Part shown: piece after piece, positions 12,640-24,100 of the stretch
Numbering within the stretch: the first letter of the stretch is position 1
How the letters are laid out: each line of letters begins with the position of its first letter
Assembly (NCBI RefSeq): GCF_949628265.1
Contig: NC_088786.1
Coordinates: forward strand, 14,446,001-14,510,000
Direction: 5' to 3'
From: Cloeon dipterum
Lineage: Eukaryota > Arthropoda > Insecta > Ephemeroptera > Baetidae
DNA: 64,000 nucleotides
Translations under genes and position numbers: made by a program
Notes under the pieces: model-generated
Told to the model about the DNA's origin: nothing
The model's input: the letters and a program-made list of their open reading frames with translations, nothing else
The model's database searches: none

Positions 12640-13210
12640 TCGTTTGACAGCGCAATCGCTTTTATTACTAATTTAGATAACAAGCGTTTCACCGTCGACG
12701 GGTCTAGCCAGACGATTTGATTTGTACGTCGAGTGACGTGCAGCGGCGGGCACAGCGAAAGCTGCTCTCATGTTCCAATATACGTATACACACCCAGAGA
12801 GCGTGTTGTATATGGAAGAGAGTTACGAGGCCCCGTCGGCAGCGTAATAATCAATACACTCTATAGTACGTCGGTCGGCGGGCGAGCCAGAGAGCGAGAG
12901 CCGCATCAGTCGATCATAGCGCGGCGCCTGCTGCTCGCAGATTGAAAACGCGCTTTTCGCCAACTGCCCTCACTCAATGCGGTGCCCATTGGACTGGCGA
13001 CGCCGCTGTCTTGCTCTCTCTTTGTCTCAGTTCCGCGGCCAAGAACAGCCCTCGTGCCTCAGGCGCGTCATCATCTCTGCTTTAGCTTTACGCCCGCCCG
13101 ATCGGTGCGCGAATGACGCACGACGCTCACGCGAGCTAATTCCATTCACAGAATTCGGTCTACCCTCTCTCTCGCTCACTCGTTCGCTCTCTTTACATAA
13201 AGAAAGTAGA
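12640..13210 (+). promoter_or_regulatory. CpG-rich candidate promoter or leader block
   Basis: A sharp change from AT-rich sequence to a CpG-rich block. It holds GAGA-type runs (around 12886-12900 and 13163-13195), TGACG half-sites and an initiator-like TCAGTC near 12907. It could be a distal CSRNP promoter; strand and start site are inferred only. Confidence 0.3.
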
Positions 13211-15028
13211 AATTTCTGTGATCTCGATATGTTTTAAGGAGCTCAAGATTTGTATAACCTTGGTTGGCCAACACGCTGGCGTTCAAATTTAAAAGCGCGG
13301 AAAACGCCTGAAAAGTTATAATTATCGAAACATTATTATATAATTAAATTAATTATGTTTTGCATAAATATACAATTTATCAAATTAATATTTCTTTCAA
13401 GAATGGCCATTAAGTGAATTTAACTCACAAGACGTGGGTTTTTCGAAAGTATTTTCCTAAATAAAAAGGTTTTAGCACACATTTACAAACGACACCAAAA
13501 GTAAAACAAGATGCCTGTTGAGATATTGGAAAAAATCAATTTAACTATTTATCTACAGTAAACAATATTGACATGGCAATTCTCTCAAAAGCGAGAAAAT
13601 TTTGAAGGGCTTAAAAAAATAGTATTTTTCCTTTTAAATGGAATCAAAAAGCATGGCAGATTATGGCTTCTTTAATAGAAAGCTAGATTTGCACCGTCTG
13701 TGTCATAAAATGAGTAATTTCTTTATTTTCATAAATATATGTCATGATAAAACTTGAAATTATGTGTTTAACACATAATTTATCTATTAACACTGCTGAG
13801 GGGACAGCCACTATGTAAAGTGCGAGAGCGTGTTATTTGATTCTTTCATAATCGAATTCCACTAACAGCTAGCTAATCCACCCCGAATTAATTCGCGCAG
13901 AGCTGAGCCATTCGATATTTTAAACTTGATTATATTCCTGCGTGGCGTGTGTGTTATATTTTGTTCTAGAAAATAGAACCAATTATATTAATTTTATTTT
14001 CGTTTGAAGATAACCATCCTAAGCAGGAAAAGTTGAACATGTCATACTTATGTTTTAACATAAAGATATAAGATAAAAATATACAAGCAACTTAAGGATT
14101 GGAGAAGGCTATTATTTGTTACAAAGTAGTGCCCACACATACTTTCATGTTGTTCTTTATCAGCTTAATAATTTCCAATTAACACAACTGACACGAAGTA
14201 AAGTGCACTCAAACAAAAAGTGAGGCAAATTTTTCTTGCCAAATACTGAACTTACTGATTTTCTTTTTTCCCTCTGTTATAAAAAAAATGTTATGTATTT
14301 TTATCTGTTGTGTTCTGAATGTGGGGAGGTGTGGAGCGTAGTTGCTCTGCTGATCCGCATATCCGCAATAAAATCACTTTGAATCTAAAAAAGTAAAATC
14401 AGATTAGAAAAATAAGTCTAGTCAATTAAGAACAAAATACGATTTTCACCGACTTAAAATTAATAGACCATGTTACTGACAATGAGAGTTTTATATTAAT
14501 CTATCAAGTTCTGAAAAATCAAAATATGATACAAAAACTCGATTTTATTTTTTAATGGGGTAATTTTATTTTTTGGCTTATCTATTCAAATTCTTTGCAC
14601 AAGAACTGACTGACTATTAATCTATTAAGCGTAGAGTCATACATCTTTTATTTCTCTTTGACGAACAACCCAGACCATATAGTTCGTTACAGATCTCAGA
14701 ATATATTTATAACCTTTAAGAAAATTAAATTGTGCGAACTTAAATTTTACATTGTACCGATGAAATAATTTTTTTATTGCAGAACATTCCGAGCAGTGTT
14801 CTCATTGTCAAGTTCCCAATGAGTCGATGATGTGTGAAATGCGCGGCGAGTTCTCTTGATCGCGGCTGCACACACATTTCCGCGTTGACTTTGACTAAAG
14901 ATCGAGGCTCGAACTCGGAGCCAGCCAGCCAACAGGCAGTGCTGTTAAAATTTGCGCCAGTGATGCTCGCGCGGACCGCAGCTAGCCTTGTTCGCACAGG
15001 CCTCCGACAAGAATCAATGCAGTTGACG

Positions 15029-15036
15029 TGACGTCA
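15029..15036. promoter_or_regulatory. Consensus cAMP response element (TGACGTCA)
   Basis: A perfect 8-bp CREB/ATF palindrome, preceded by a second TGACG half-site that overlaps it. It sits just before the CpG-rich leader block of CSRNP. Confidence 0.5.
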
Positions 15037-15129
15037 TGGACCAAGTTTTCAAAGAAATAAACTTAATTTCTGTCTAGCGAGGAAAATAAGAAGGCTTAGA
15101 TCTGGAAAAAAGTTGCCAAATAAAATTCA

Positions 15130-15780
15130 AATAACTAAGTGAACTCTTCCGGGGGTTCGTTTTGGTTCTGAGGGGTCCAATTTAGGTTGGCCTGCGTGCG
15201 AGGCTAGGCGGATAGTTGCGGAATATTTTGGGGCAGCGCTAGTGTCGCTGTTTCCCTCCTCGCTCCGCGGTCGTTCTCTCGTCGACTTTGTTCGTGTGTG
15301 TTTGTCGTATGTGTTAATAGACAGAAACGCCAAGGGTTGCTGATAATGCGGTAGGAGCAACATGTAATCGGGAAGGCACGGTATCCAGAGGTGCTATCGT
15401 CTCAGACAGGTGCCGTCCCGTTCGTACACGCCCCACGGACAGGCCGCTCGGGCCGGACATGTGGCTCGATAATTGGTGAGAGAGAACGAAAGCAGGCCAC
15501 TATACATATCACAGTAACTCTGCACCCTCCTCTTGCCCCTTGCGTTGAGTTCGCGTGTGCCGTGTCCAGTTCAGGGGGAAACTTACGCATCCACTCCCGG
15601 ACACTCGTGGTCCCTGTTGCCCGAGAGTGGCTCGCAGGTGTGTTCCAATCGAGGTCACGACTAAATTGGAAAGGCGGATTTTTGAACCGACACACTCGCA
15701 CACAATAATTAGCTCGCGCCCCCCTCGTGCCTGATTTTTTTTATATTAATTCGTCCCTTCGACCGTCCGACCCGTCATGA
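15130..15780 (+). promoter_or_regulatory. CpG-rich block, probable CSRNP promoter or first non-coding exon
   Basis: CpG-rich sequence about 1 kb before the CSRNP coding start. It contains several donor-like GTGAG/GTGTG sites (near 15475 and 15637) and short open frames on both strands with no homology that I recognise. It is the closest candidate for the leader implied by the acceptor at 16658. Confidence 0.35.
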
Positions 15781-16284
15781 CTGTTTCATTGATTCGAGTT
15801 TCCTTTTACAGCTTGCTCAGCTGAGATCTGATACCTTGCGCAAGACTAGTGCAGCCGAGTCCCGTTTTTATCGAAACAGGTGATTATTTTGAAGGGCTCA
15901 TTCGCACTGTTGCAGACGGCTGGGTGCCTATTACGTGTCCGACTATGTACATGAATGAACGTTTGCTTCGATATTTTGCTCATATATCTCGTCTCAAGGT
16001 CACTAGAAGAGGGACATTGATTTAAAGTAATGCAAACTTCTTGCAAACAAATGGGACGTGGGTATAAATATGGCAAAAGACATTTTTAGATACATTTCTC
16101 TGAAAACTAAGAAAGCAAAATAATTACCAATTCAGACAATAGTTGGTTAAAATCGTTTTTGTTCCTTGACTATAATCGTCTACCTGCTCACATTCACAAT
16201 ATTTGATTAGAAGAGATATTAAGAATGGTAAACGCAGGATACGCCAATGGATTTTGTCTGTGCTAATCCAACCAAACATTCAAA

Positions 16285-16426
16285 TCGTCCTGGTCCCGGC
16301 AAAATTGCGCAACGTTCAACAAACACCCAAATTTTCATTGTCAAATTGATTGTTGACCTTTTCTTGCAACAAGGAAATTCGCGTTTGGTTGTTGAAAGTT
16401 GCGCAATTTTGCCGGGACCAGGACGA
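16285..16426. repeat. Compact inverted repeat (38-nt arms, one mismatch)
   Basis: Arm 16285-16322 is the reverse complement of 16389-16426 with a single mismatch. The outer 29 nt of each arm (starting TCGTCCTGGTCCCGGC) match perfectly. The loop is 66 nt and AT-rich. Weaker pairing continues outward to about 16266 and 16445 (ATCCAA blocks). It could be a MITE relic or a transcribed hairpin. It lies about 230 bp before the CSRNP coding exon, inside the presumed first intron. Confidence 0.9.
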
Positions 16427-16660
16427 AATGAACAGCAATTGGATACAACAATCAAGCAAGGGGAAAGTCACTAACAATGAGAACTCTGATTGTTGTTGAA
16501 AGTGAATTTTTAACTAATACCTGAATAAACAAATTGAGGTGAACAATCTGACTAAAGAGACGTCGTTTCCTAGTCTCTAATTACCTTAATGAAATCTAAA
16601 TCACAACATGTTAAATTTGATTTGTAATTTTTCTCAAATCTGAACTGTTTGATTTTAGAA

Positions 16661-19600
16661 ATGGAACAAAGAGAAGAGCAGACTCTTTTGGAGCCGGACA
16701 GGACCCAGGTTCCTCCTGAGACGGCTCCTGCTCTTAATACGGCCGTTAACGAGGAGGGTTCCTCTTCCTGTGACGCAACCGTTGGCACTGAGGAGGAGGA
16801 TGAGAGAACAGAACCCCTGGATAGGTGCAGCGATGGCAGTGACTCAGGTCTCGGACCCGATGAAGAAGGACGAGCTTCAAATGGTAATAAACCCCATTTG
16901 CATGCACGGATTGCGATCAATGTTCCCTTTCCTTATCATTAGATTAAATAATTAAAACGTCTGCATATTCAGTTTGAAGCATATATTTTCTCTTTTCAGA
17001 CTCAACGTCCAACGCAAGTGATTACTGCGCAGCGCCACATGAACCACTTCCTGCAAGTGCAGCTCCAAACAGAAGTTCCTTGAAGAGGCGCAGGGAAGAG
17101 ACCGATGTGGAAGGCTGTACTTCACCAAAAGCCAAAAAGAAGAGATCCATCTCGTTTCATTCAGTCACTGTCTTCTACTTCCCCCGGTCGCAAGGCTTCA
17201 CTTGTGTTCCCTCTCAGGTATAAAGAATTGCCATGAATTCAGATCAAATTCAGGAAAAATCGATGCCAGCACAAATACCTTGTTAAGTGCTGTGTTTCTT
17301 GACAGTATGTCTTTGGTTGTAAATTATAGTTCCTTGTTACACATTGTCAGACAGTAATAATTATTATTTTCTTGCAGGGCGGCTCCACTTTAGGCATGGC
17401 GACAACGCACAGCCATGTGCAGAACTTTTCGTTGTTGGAGCATGCGACTGAACAGCGGCGCCACCAGCGTCAAATGATGCTCCAGCTGCGCAACCAGAGA
17501 CTGCAGAAGGATAAAGATGACAACTCGGAGTCAGTGGCGCCTGTCACCTCAAGCTCCAGCGAAGATTCGGAGAGTGAGGAGGAGGCGAGTGAAATGTCAG
17601 ACAGCGAGCTTGACCAAGATCCGAGCTACTATACCTTGCAGGTAATTTTTTCTTCAAGACACTCCTGGATGAATAATTTGAGAGTGGTTGAGACATTTTT
17701 TAAGATTGAGGGTTGGCCCTCTCATATAAAATCATGCTCTATAGCAACTAGCAATACATTATTAATAATAATTATTGGTGGAAAGTGATAATTTGTAAAA
17801 TGTCCTCTGTATGTTTAAAAATGAAAGCAAAAATATCTTGTTGCGCCTCTTGCGAAACTGGCTTCATACATAAAAGCATTTGTCCTGTTCATTCACTTTG
17901 GAGACAACTGTTCTCTCAGTTATCTATTATTGCTAACATGAGTTTATTGCCCTGTTCAGCCTGTATCAACAAGGCAGAGGCGGAATTTGTTGAGAGCTGC
18001 GGGCGTCCACAAAATAGACTCCCAAGAAAAGGACTTGTGCAAGATTATTCGCAAATCAAGAGAGATTTGCGGGTGCAACTGTGATGGCTACTGCGACCCT
18101 GATACCTGTACCTGCTCTAGATCTGGAATCAAATGTCAGGTAAGTTGCACGTTAGAAAATTTCCATGTTTCATGAGTTTCGAAGTTAGTGAAAGTTTAGT
18201 GCACTTTTTCCATCTCAATAAAATCTGAAATCGAAAAAAAAACTATGTTAAAATAAATCTCTGTTTAAGTTGTGTTCAAGTTATAATTATTATTAATTTT
18301 ATGCTTTTCCTTATCATCAGTCAAAGTATTAATAATAACAAAAGTATACCATGCACTTACAATGTATGTATTCTCCATGTTCCTTCCTTCTAAGTTCATT
18401 TTTTATATTACAGACCGATACAGCACTTCTTATTAGTTATTGCCATACTAAATGTCCTCATCAGTCAAACATTTTGTTTAATTCAGTTTAATTTTATGCA
18501 TCATGCATCTCTTAGTAAACATTTTTAACTCCGTTTCTATGTGGTTGTATCCATTTTTGTTACCCACATGTCAAATCTTTGCACAAAAATAACCATGTTA
18601 TTTTTGCAATGCTAGGTGGACCGACCGAACTTCCCTTGTAGTTGTACCAGAGATGGCTGTGCCAATAGCGCTGGTCGCATTGAATTCAACCTGGAGCGTG
18701 TGCGGACTCACTTTATCCAGACGCTAATGAGGCTGGAGATGGAGAAGAAGGAGGCAGCAGAGCAGGAGCGGCGCAAGCAGGTTTCCCTCTGGGGCCAGAA
18801 CTCTGGCGGCGAATTGCCGTCCGCCTCGGGGCTGCTGGCCAAACATTCAGTGGCTGGCGAAAAGCCAGGCCTGCACCACGTCAGCCTGCAGCCTAATATT
18901 GAGTCGTGCGTGCATTCGGGCAACTACAGCACTACTATGTACGGGGACCAAAGCGGCCGTGCAGACGCCCTGCCCGACCTTTATTCTTTTCGCGACCAAG
19001 AAGAGGAAAACTTCACCGCGCCGGAGGGTCTCAGCGGCCAGCAGAAGGTAAATAGATTAATAATCTAGTTGACTTTTTACATGCAAAACTTTTGAGCTAA
19101 AAATACACATACTGACACATTGTGGGTTGATAGCTCATTTCTAACTATCAAGTTTGTTCTTTAAAATCATGGATTGATTTTCAATGTGGATGAGAAAAAA
19201 CTTCCCATTTCTTTATTGAGTTCAGCAAACTCTGACGCAAAATTGCGGAAAAAACTCATTTCCTGTTGTACTAATATCTGTTTATGTTCGTAGTTAAAAT
19301 CAAATTTGGCTGGAACAAAACGTAGAATATGCAGGTCAAAATGCAGAATTCTGAATAGTAAATGATGTGCGCAGTTAGCGGAAGGTTCATGAATGCCAAA
19401 CAGATTAATGCCAGGTCTAAATAATAAAGTGTGGGATTAATTTGCAACATTCGCAAAATGCAGAAAGGAATTCTTTTAAAAGACCAAAATTCTTGCGTTT
19501 TACCTATTTAAATGATTCATAAATTGAGCTGTTCCAAAAATTATATATTTACATCACAATTTTCTCAAATTTAACTTTCCATTGGATTTTTAAGTCAGTG

Positions 19601-21151
19601 CTGCGTTTGATCTCTTATTGTCCAATCGCATGTATATTAAGATGGACACTAATGACAAGAATGACTGCAAGGGCATATCACCAATGGTCAACTATGCAGT
19701 TGCTTCTCTGATAAACTTGTCGTGTGAAAACGGCTTGATTTTTTTGCTTCTTGCAAAGCTCCTACCTTCTAGAAATGCCAGCAGTATAGTGCATGAGTAA
19801 GTTATCATCCTTTCGATAGACCCAAATTAATCATTTTATGAAGTATTTAATAGCTAAAATTTGGTTTATTAATGATTCAAATAAGGCTATTCATGTTGTT
19901 TTCATCATTCATTCTTGTAAAAAGTTAAATTGTTTAGTCGAATGCTCGTCATCGTCATATCCGTTTTTCCTGGTCATAAATTTCAGCTTTTGGAACAATT
20001 TAACGGTTTGATCTAATAAAACTTATGCAAGAAATTTTTTCCTTTGGTATTTTTTACTACACTTGATCTTACGAATTCAGATTCTGCAATTTGGGTCAGT
20101 GAAGATGACATCCATTCTGATACATTCTACTCCTTGCTAGCCTCTTTTAGTTTCGACTTGGCAACGCTTCAGAACTTGCTATTGCTATTAACACCTTAAG
20201 ATGCTGTACTTTGTTTGGTGTTTTAACTCCTATTAATTATGCATTTTTATCTCACATAATAAAACGAAAACTCCCCTTAGATTAGTTTTACAAACGCGAT
20301 TTGAATACATACTATTTAAATGGAAGGGAGTCGTGGAACTTAAAATGTCTTTAATCATTCACAGTGATCAGATTTAAATATTATTTATGAGCTCAAATCA
20401 CATAAATTTTCCTCATTATAGATATATTTATATATACTAAATTTATGTCATTTTTATTTCAGAATCATGTAGCCGAATACTTTGGATCATCGTCGTCGTC
20501 CTTCAGCTTTGATTATGACAGCTACAACTTCAACCACCAGCCAGAGTATCATCATCAGCATCACCATCAACACCTTAATCACCAGCAGCAAGGCCAGTTT
20601 GGCTTTGACCAATATCAACAACACTATCAACAGCATAATGCATTCAAGGTTAGTTTTTTCCAGTAAACAATAGATTATTATTTTTAATGTGCATTCAATT
20701 CGCAACTGAAATTCTAGACATAATTACTTGTCTGAATGCTCTGTTTGTATATCCTATTGTTTATATCCCTGTTATGACACAAAACAGTTGTTTTTAAAAT
20801 GAATTGATATTACAGGAGCTGGAGTATCCTAGTCACTATTCGTCAGACGTGCAGCTTGTGTATACAAACGAGGAAGTAGTTGATTCAAAAGAGGCCAAGT
20901 ACACAAGCCTGCACAACGCACTGCTGGCCCCCAAACTAGAGCCGTTCTCGGAGTTGGTGTCCGTACCATACAGCCAGGAGTTCTCAGCCGGCCAGGAGCT
21001 GTTCCACAACCATCATCAGCAGCAGCAGGTGGCCAGCTATGAAGCGGCTGAGGGCCTAAGCGCGCCGCAGCCTGCCAGGGCAGAGGAAGTGCTGGACGAC
21101 AACTTTGGTGAAATCATTAAGAAGTCTATGGTGGAGACCGTGTCGGCCTGA
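16661..21151 (+). CDS. Axud1: Cysteine/serine-rich nuclear protein (CSRNP/AXUD1)
   Basis: Nuclear DNA-binding regulator of the CSRNP family (AXIN1 up-regulated 1; linked to growth and apoptosis control). Coding exons: 16661-16883, 17000-17217, 17378-17641, 17960-18139, 18616-19047, 20463-20648, 20816-21151. They sum to 1839 nt, 612 aa, normal for the family. The N-terminus is acidic and Ser-rich. A basic stretch SPKAKKKRS precedes the signature [17 protein letters not shown] (about 124-142) and GGSTLGM. An acidic Ser/Glu segment follows (about 200-230). The Cys-rich domain (about 258-312) contains [16 protein letters not shown], then [17 protein letters not shown] and NSAGRIEFN. It is interrupted by the intron after the codon for CQ. 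Exon 6 encodes a His/Gln/Tyr-rich low-complexity segment (about 440-501). The start has a good context (AGAAATGG) two nt after the acceptor, with leader exons upstream. Exon 7 ends in TGA. Confidence 0.95.
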
Positions 21152-24100
21152 GATGTCTGCAATCACACTGCCTGCAATGGGAGCTTACATACTAACCACC
21201 GCCAAAATGTGTGACTGACTCGACGGGAAAAACTAGTGCAATCAAACTGCACTTTTGTCATTTCAATATGAATGCAAATAAGTTGATTTATTAGAATTGG
21301 CCACCGAATGGCTTTGAATCAAAATTTTTATGTTTAACTAAAATTTTTTTGACATGACACGTAAACCAAATTACATGTTATAACAGCAAACATTTTTTTA
21401 AAAGAAAATTTTAAATATATTTCGTAAATTTTAAAGTTTGGAAGAGGTGCATCCTGGTTGAACCTGAGAGTGTGTTGCGTTTAGATTTAGCTGTTTAACA
21501 TAGCAATCAGAATCGGTCTCTTGTAGTATTGCGCTCGCGACTAAAGGAAAAACCAAGGGGCGTTGATCTCTTTCTGCTTTCCTTGCTTAGCGCGCGAAGG
21601 ATCTAATGATAGATTTCCCACTAAAGTTTCATGCTCGCTTCAAGAGTAAGGAATTAAAAACTATTAACTTGTAACATAAGAGCAAATCTGACGCCTCAAG
21701 CCGAATAGTTCCCAAGACTTTTAATTTTAATATTTGTCACCAACGCAATGATTTAAGCCTGTGAAGAGCGAGAAATGAGCCGAGTGAAAGTAAGAGTCTA
21801 TTAAGATTAGGTCAGATTAGCGTTGGAATGATTTGAAGTAGACTAAAGTACTTCCACAGAGAAGTGCATAGAATTTGATGACTCGCTTTCAGGCAGGGTT
21901 TGCCTTTACTCTCTTCATCCATGTCACCTTGTATGAGTTCAATTATAAAATCTCTGCCTTGATTGATCACATAAACACATTCTAAAATTGTTTTGCAGTC
22001 TTGAACTCAGTTTCCACTAAGCTTTCTTGAAACCCTGCCTTGAAATGTATTGTTTTCGTCTGTCTATTTCTCTCGCTGTAATCACTATTGAACCAATCAA
22101 AATGATGACATACACACCTAATAAGAGCTCAAATGAATGCAGAGTAACTAATCTAACTAATTAGTGCTTGTTGCCGTCTCGTTTTTCGCCCTCTGAGTGG
22201 AGACCTATCTAAGTTCAGCCGTGCAATAGTTTTTTTAGGGAAAGTAATCGTTGGCATAAAAATTTAAGGCATGGTCAATATATTTGTTGTAGCAGAAAAA
22301 CGACGGTCATGGTAAAAGCCACCTTCAGCTGATCAATGTAGCGGATTCAGCAATCTTGCTCATCAGTTTATCAATTTTCCATTTCTTCTTTGTAGCTGTT
22401 AATTTCAAATTGCTGGTAATTCACTTATAAGACGGAGAATTTCGGATCAATTAAAGAATGAAGTCAGTTATATATTTTGGCCATGTCTACGGTTGAGATT
22501 GCGCTCATCTCTCCCCATATGATTACATAACACGCGCGGCTCCGCTGTTGATTGTTGAAGAAGGTGCTTTGTAATTGTTGCATTTTTGTTGACCAATCAC
22601 TGCCAAACCTTGATTTCGGTAGCCAATTGTATCGTATCAAGTGTGTTGCGAATGTGATTAGAACTTACAAAAACGCACTCGAACACAATCAGGACCCAAG
22701 AGAATCAATTACGTATTGAACTACTTACAAATTGATGTGGAAAGTATTATAATATCACCTATATTGACGCTGAAATCCGTTGGCAGTTGTGAAACGACTC
22801 GCCTCTAAATTGTGATATCAACATTTTCCATTTTTTTGTAAAGGTTTTGCGTTTGAGGGATTTGTATCAAAATTTACACAAACGACGCATTAGTTATTTT
22901 TCTGGCAAAAATGGCCCTGATATTGGTGCAGACACTTAGTACTCTACATAATCATGAGAAAATGCGATGCCATTTTGTCTTTTTGAAAGACTTACCCGCG
23001 AGAGTTTTGTTACTGAAAATAGACTTGTATTAATACATAAAATACATAAAACATTTTATGTAAAATGTGACCATCCTGCGTAGCTTAATCGACATCATAA
23101 ACCAATGATGCTGACTAGATTGAGAAAAATTGAATTGTAAGGAAAGCACCCATTGCAGAAGTGTGGGGCGAGATTGTTTGTTGACGAAACAATTATTAAA
23201 ACAGTACTACAGATTAATAACCATCGTCTCGAGAATAATTGAATGTTGTTGTGAAATATTCATATATGTAGTTGAGGTAGCTGACTAATCATTTAGCCAA
23301 ACAGTAGAAAGCAATCTGCCTCGATATTGGTTTAATTAATTTATTTTACGTGCCAATCAACGCACTGTCGTCCCGTTTCCTACCATAATTAGTTATTTAT
23401 TTCACTGATTTAACTCTTAAGGCACCTTTCATTTATATTCATATCTTATGTTGTATAGCACTGCTTTTGTGTTTTTTCCCACTGATTGACACGGACATTG
23501 TCCTGTTCACGCAAGTCTGTATTAGCATTTCTTCCTAATTAAAAGAAAAGAAAAAATACGCATCTATGTTGATGATTTGAAAAAAAGGTAATTTTTGCGA
23601 GAAAGAATTCCCCAATTTATGGAGGGAACGTAAAATTGTCAGAGTTGTGTACACTTCTATTCAAATAAAAGTTATCTAACATTGCTTACTTTAAAAATGT
23701 TTGTTTTATTATTTAAGGAACGTACCCGCCAATATATTCTTGACAAATTATAAATTCTTTGTGAACCTGTCCATATAAGTAAAATATCCAATTTCGTTGA
23801 CTTGCTGTTTAATAAATTGCACGCGCATTTCGATAAGGCCAATAAAATTCTTTCCAGTTCATTCTTGAACTGACATTGATAAATCTTAACCATGGTCTGA
23901 TAAAAATTGCCATGCCTTGGCAAATTTATAAAAATATTTAGTTTTTTTTATTGCAGCTATCTTCAGAAAACCATAGATGCATAAAACTGGTACGTTGTCT
24001 ATCTCTCACTCAATGAAAATGTCAATAATTTAATGGAAGGGTTGAAAAAACTATTAAATGGTTTTTGTTTGATAATATACGTTTAAATTACCTTTGTTAT

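Larger units (their letters stand above)
12180..16658 (+). other. DARS2-CSRNP intergenic region with probable CSRNP leader
   Basis: No conserved coding sequence was recognised. The coding exon of CSRNP opens with a splice acceptor (ATTTTAG ending at 16658), so one or more non-coding leader exons lie upstream. The two CpG-rich blocks annotated separately are the candidates. The stretch from 13.3 to 14.7 kb is AT-rich and featureless. Confidence 0.5.

Noticed and set aside
16219..16474. Overlapping opposite-strand open frames both containing GPGKIAQ
   Set aside because: This symmetry is produced by the inverted repeat at 16285-16426, not by coding.
19618..19800. Small open frame inside a CSRNP intron
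   Set aside because: It is not flanked by usable splice sites in phase with the neighbouring exons, and the CSRNP frame is complete without it.
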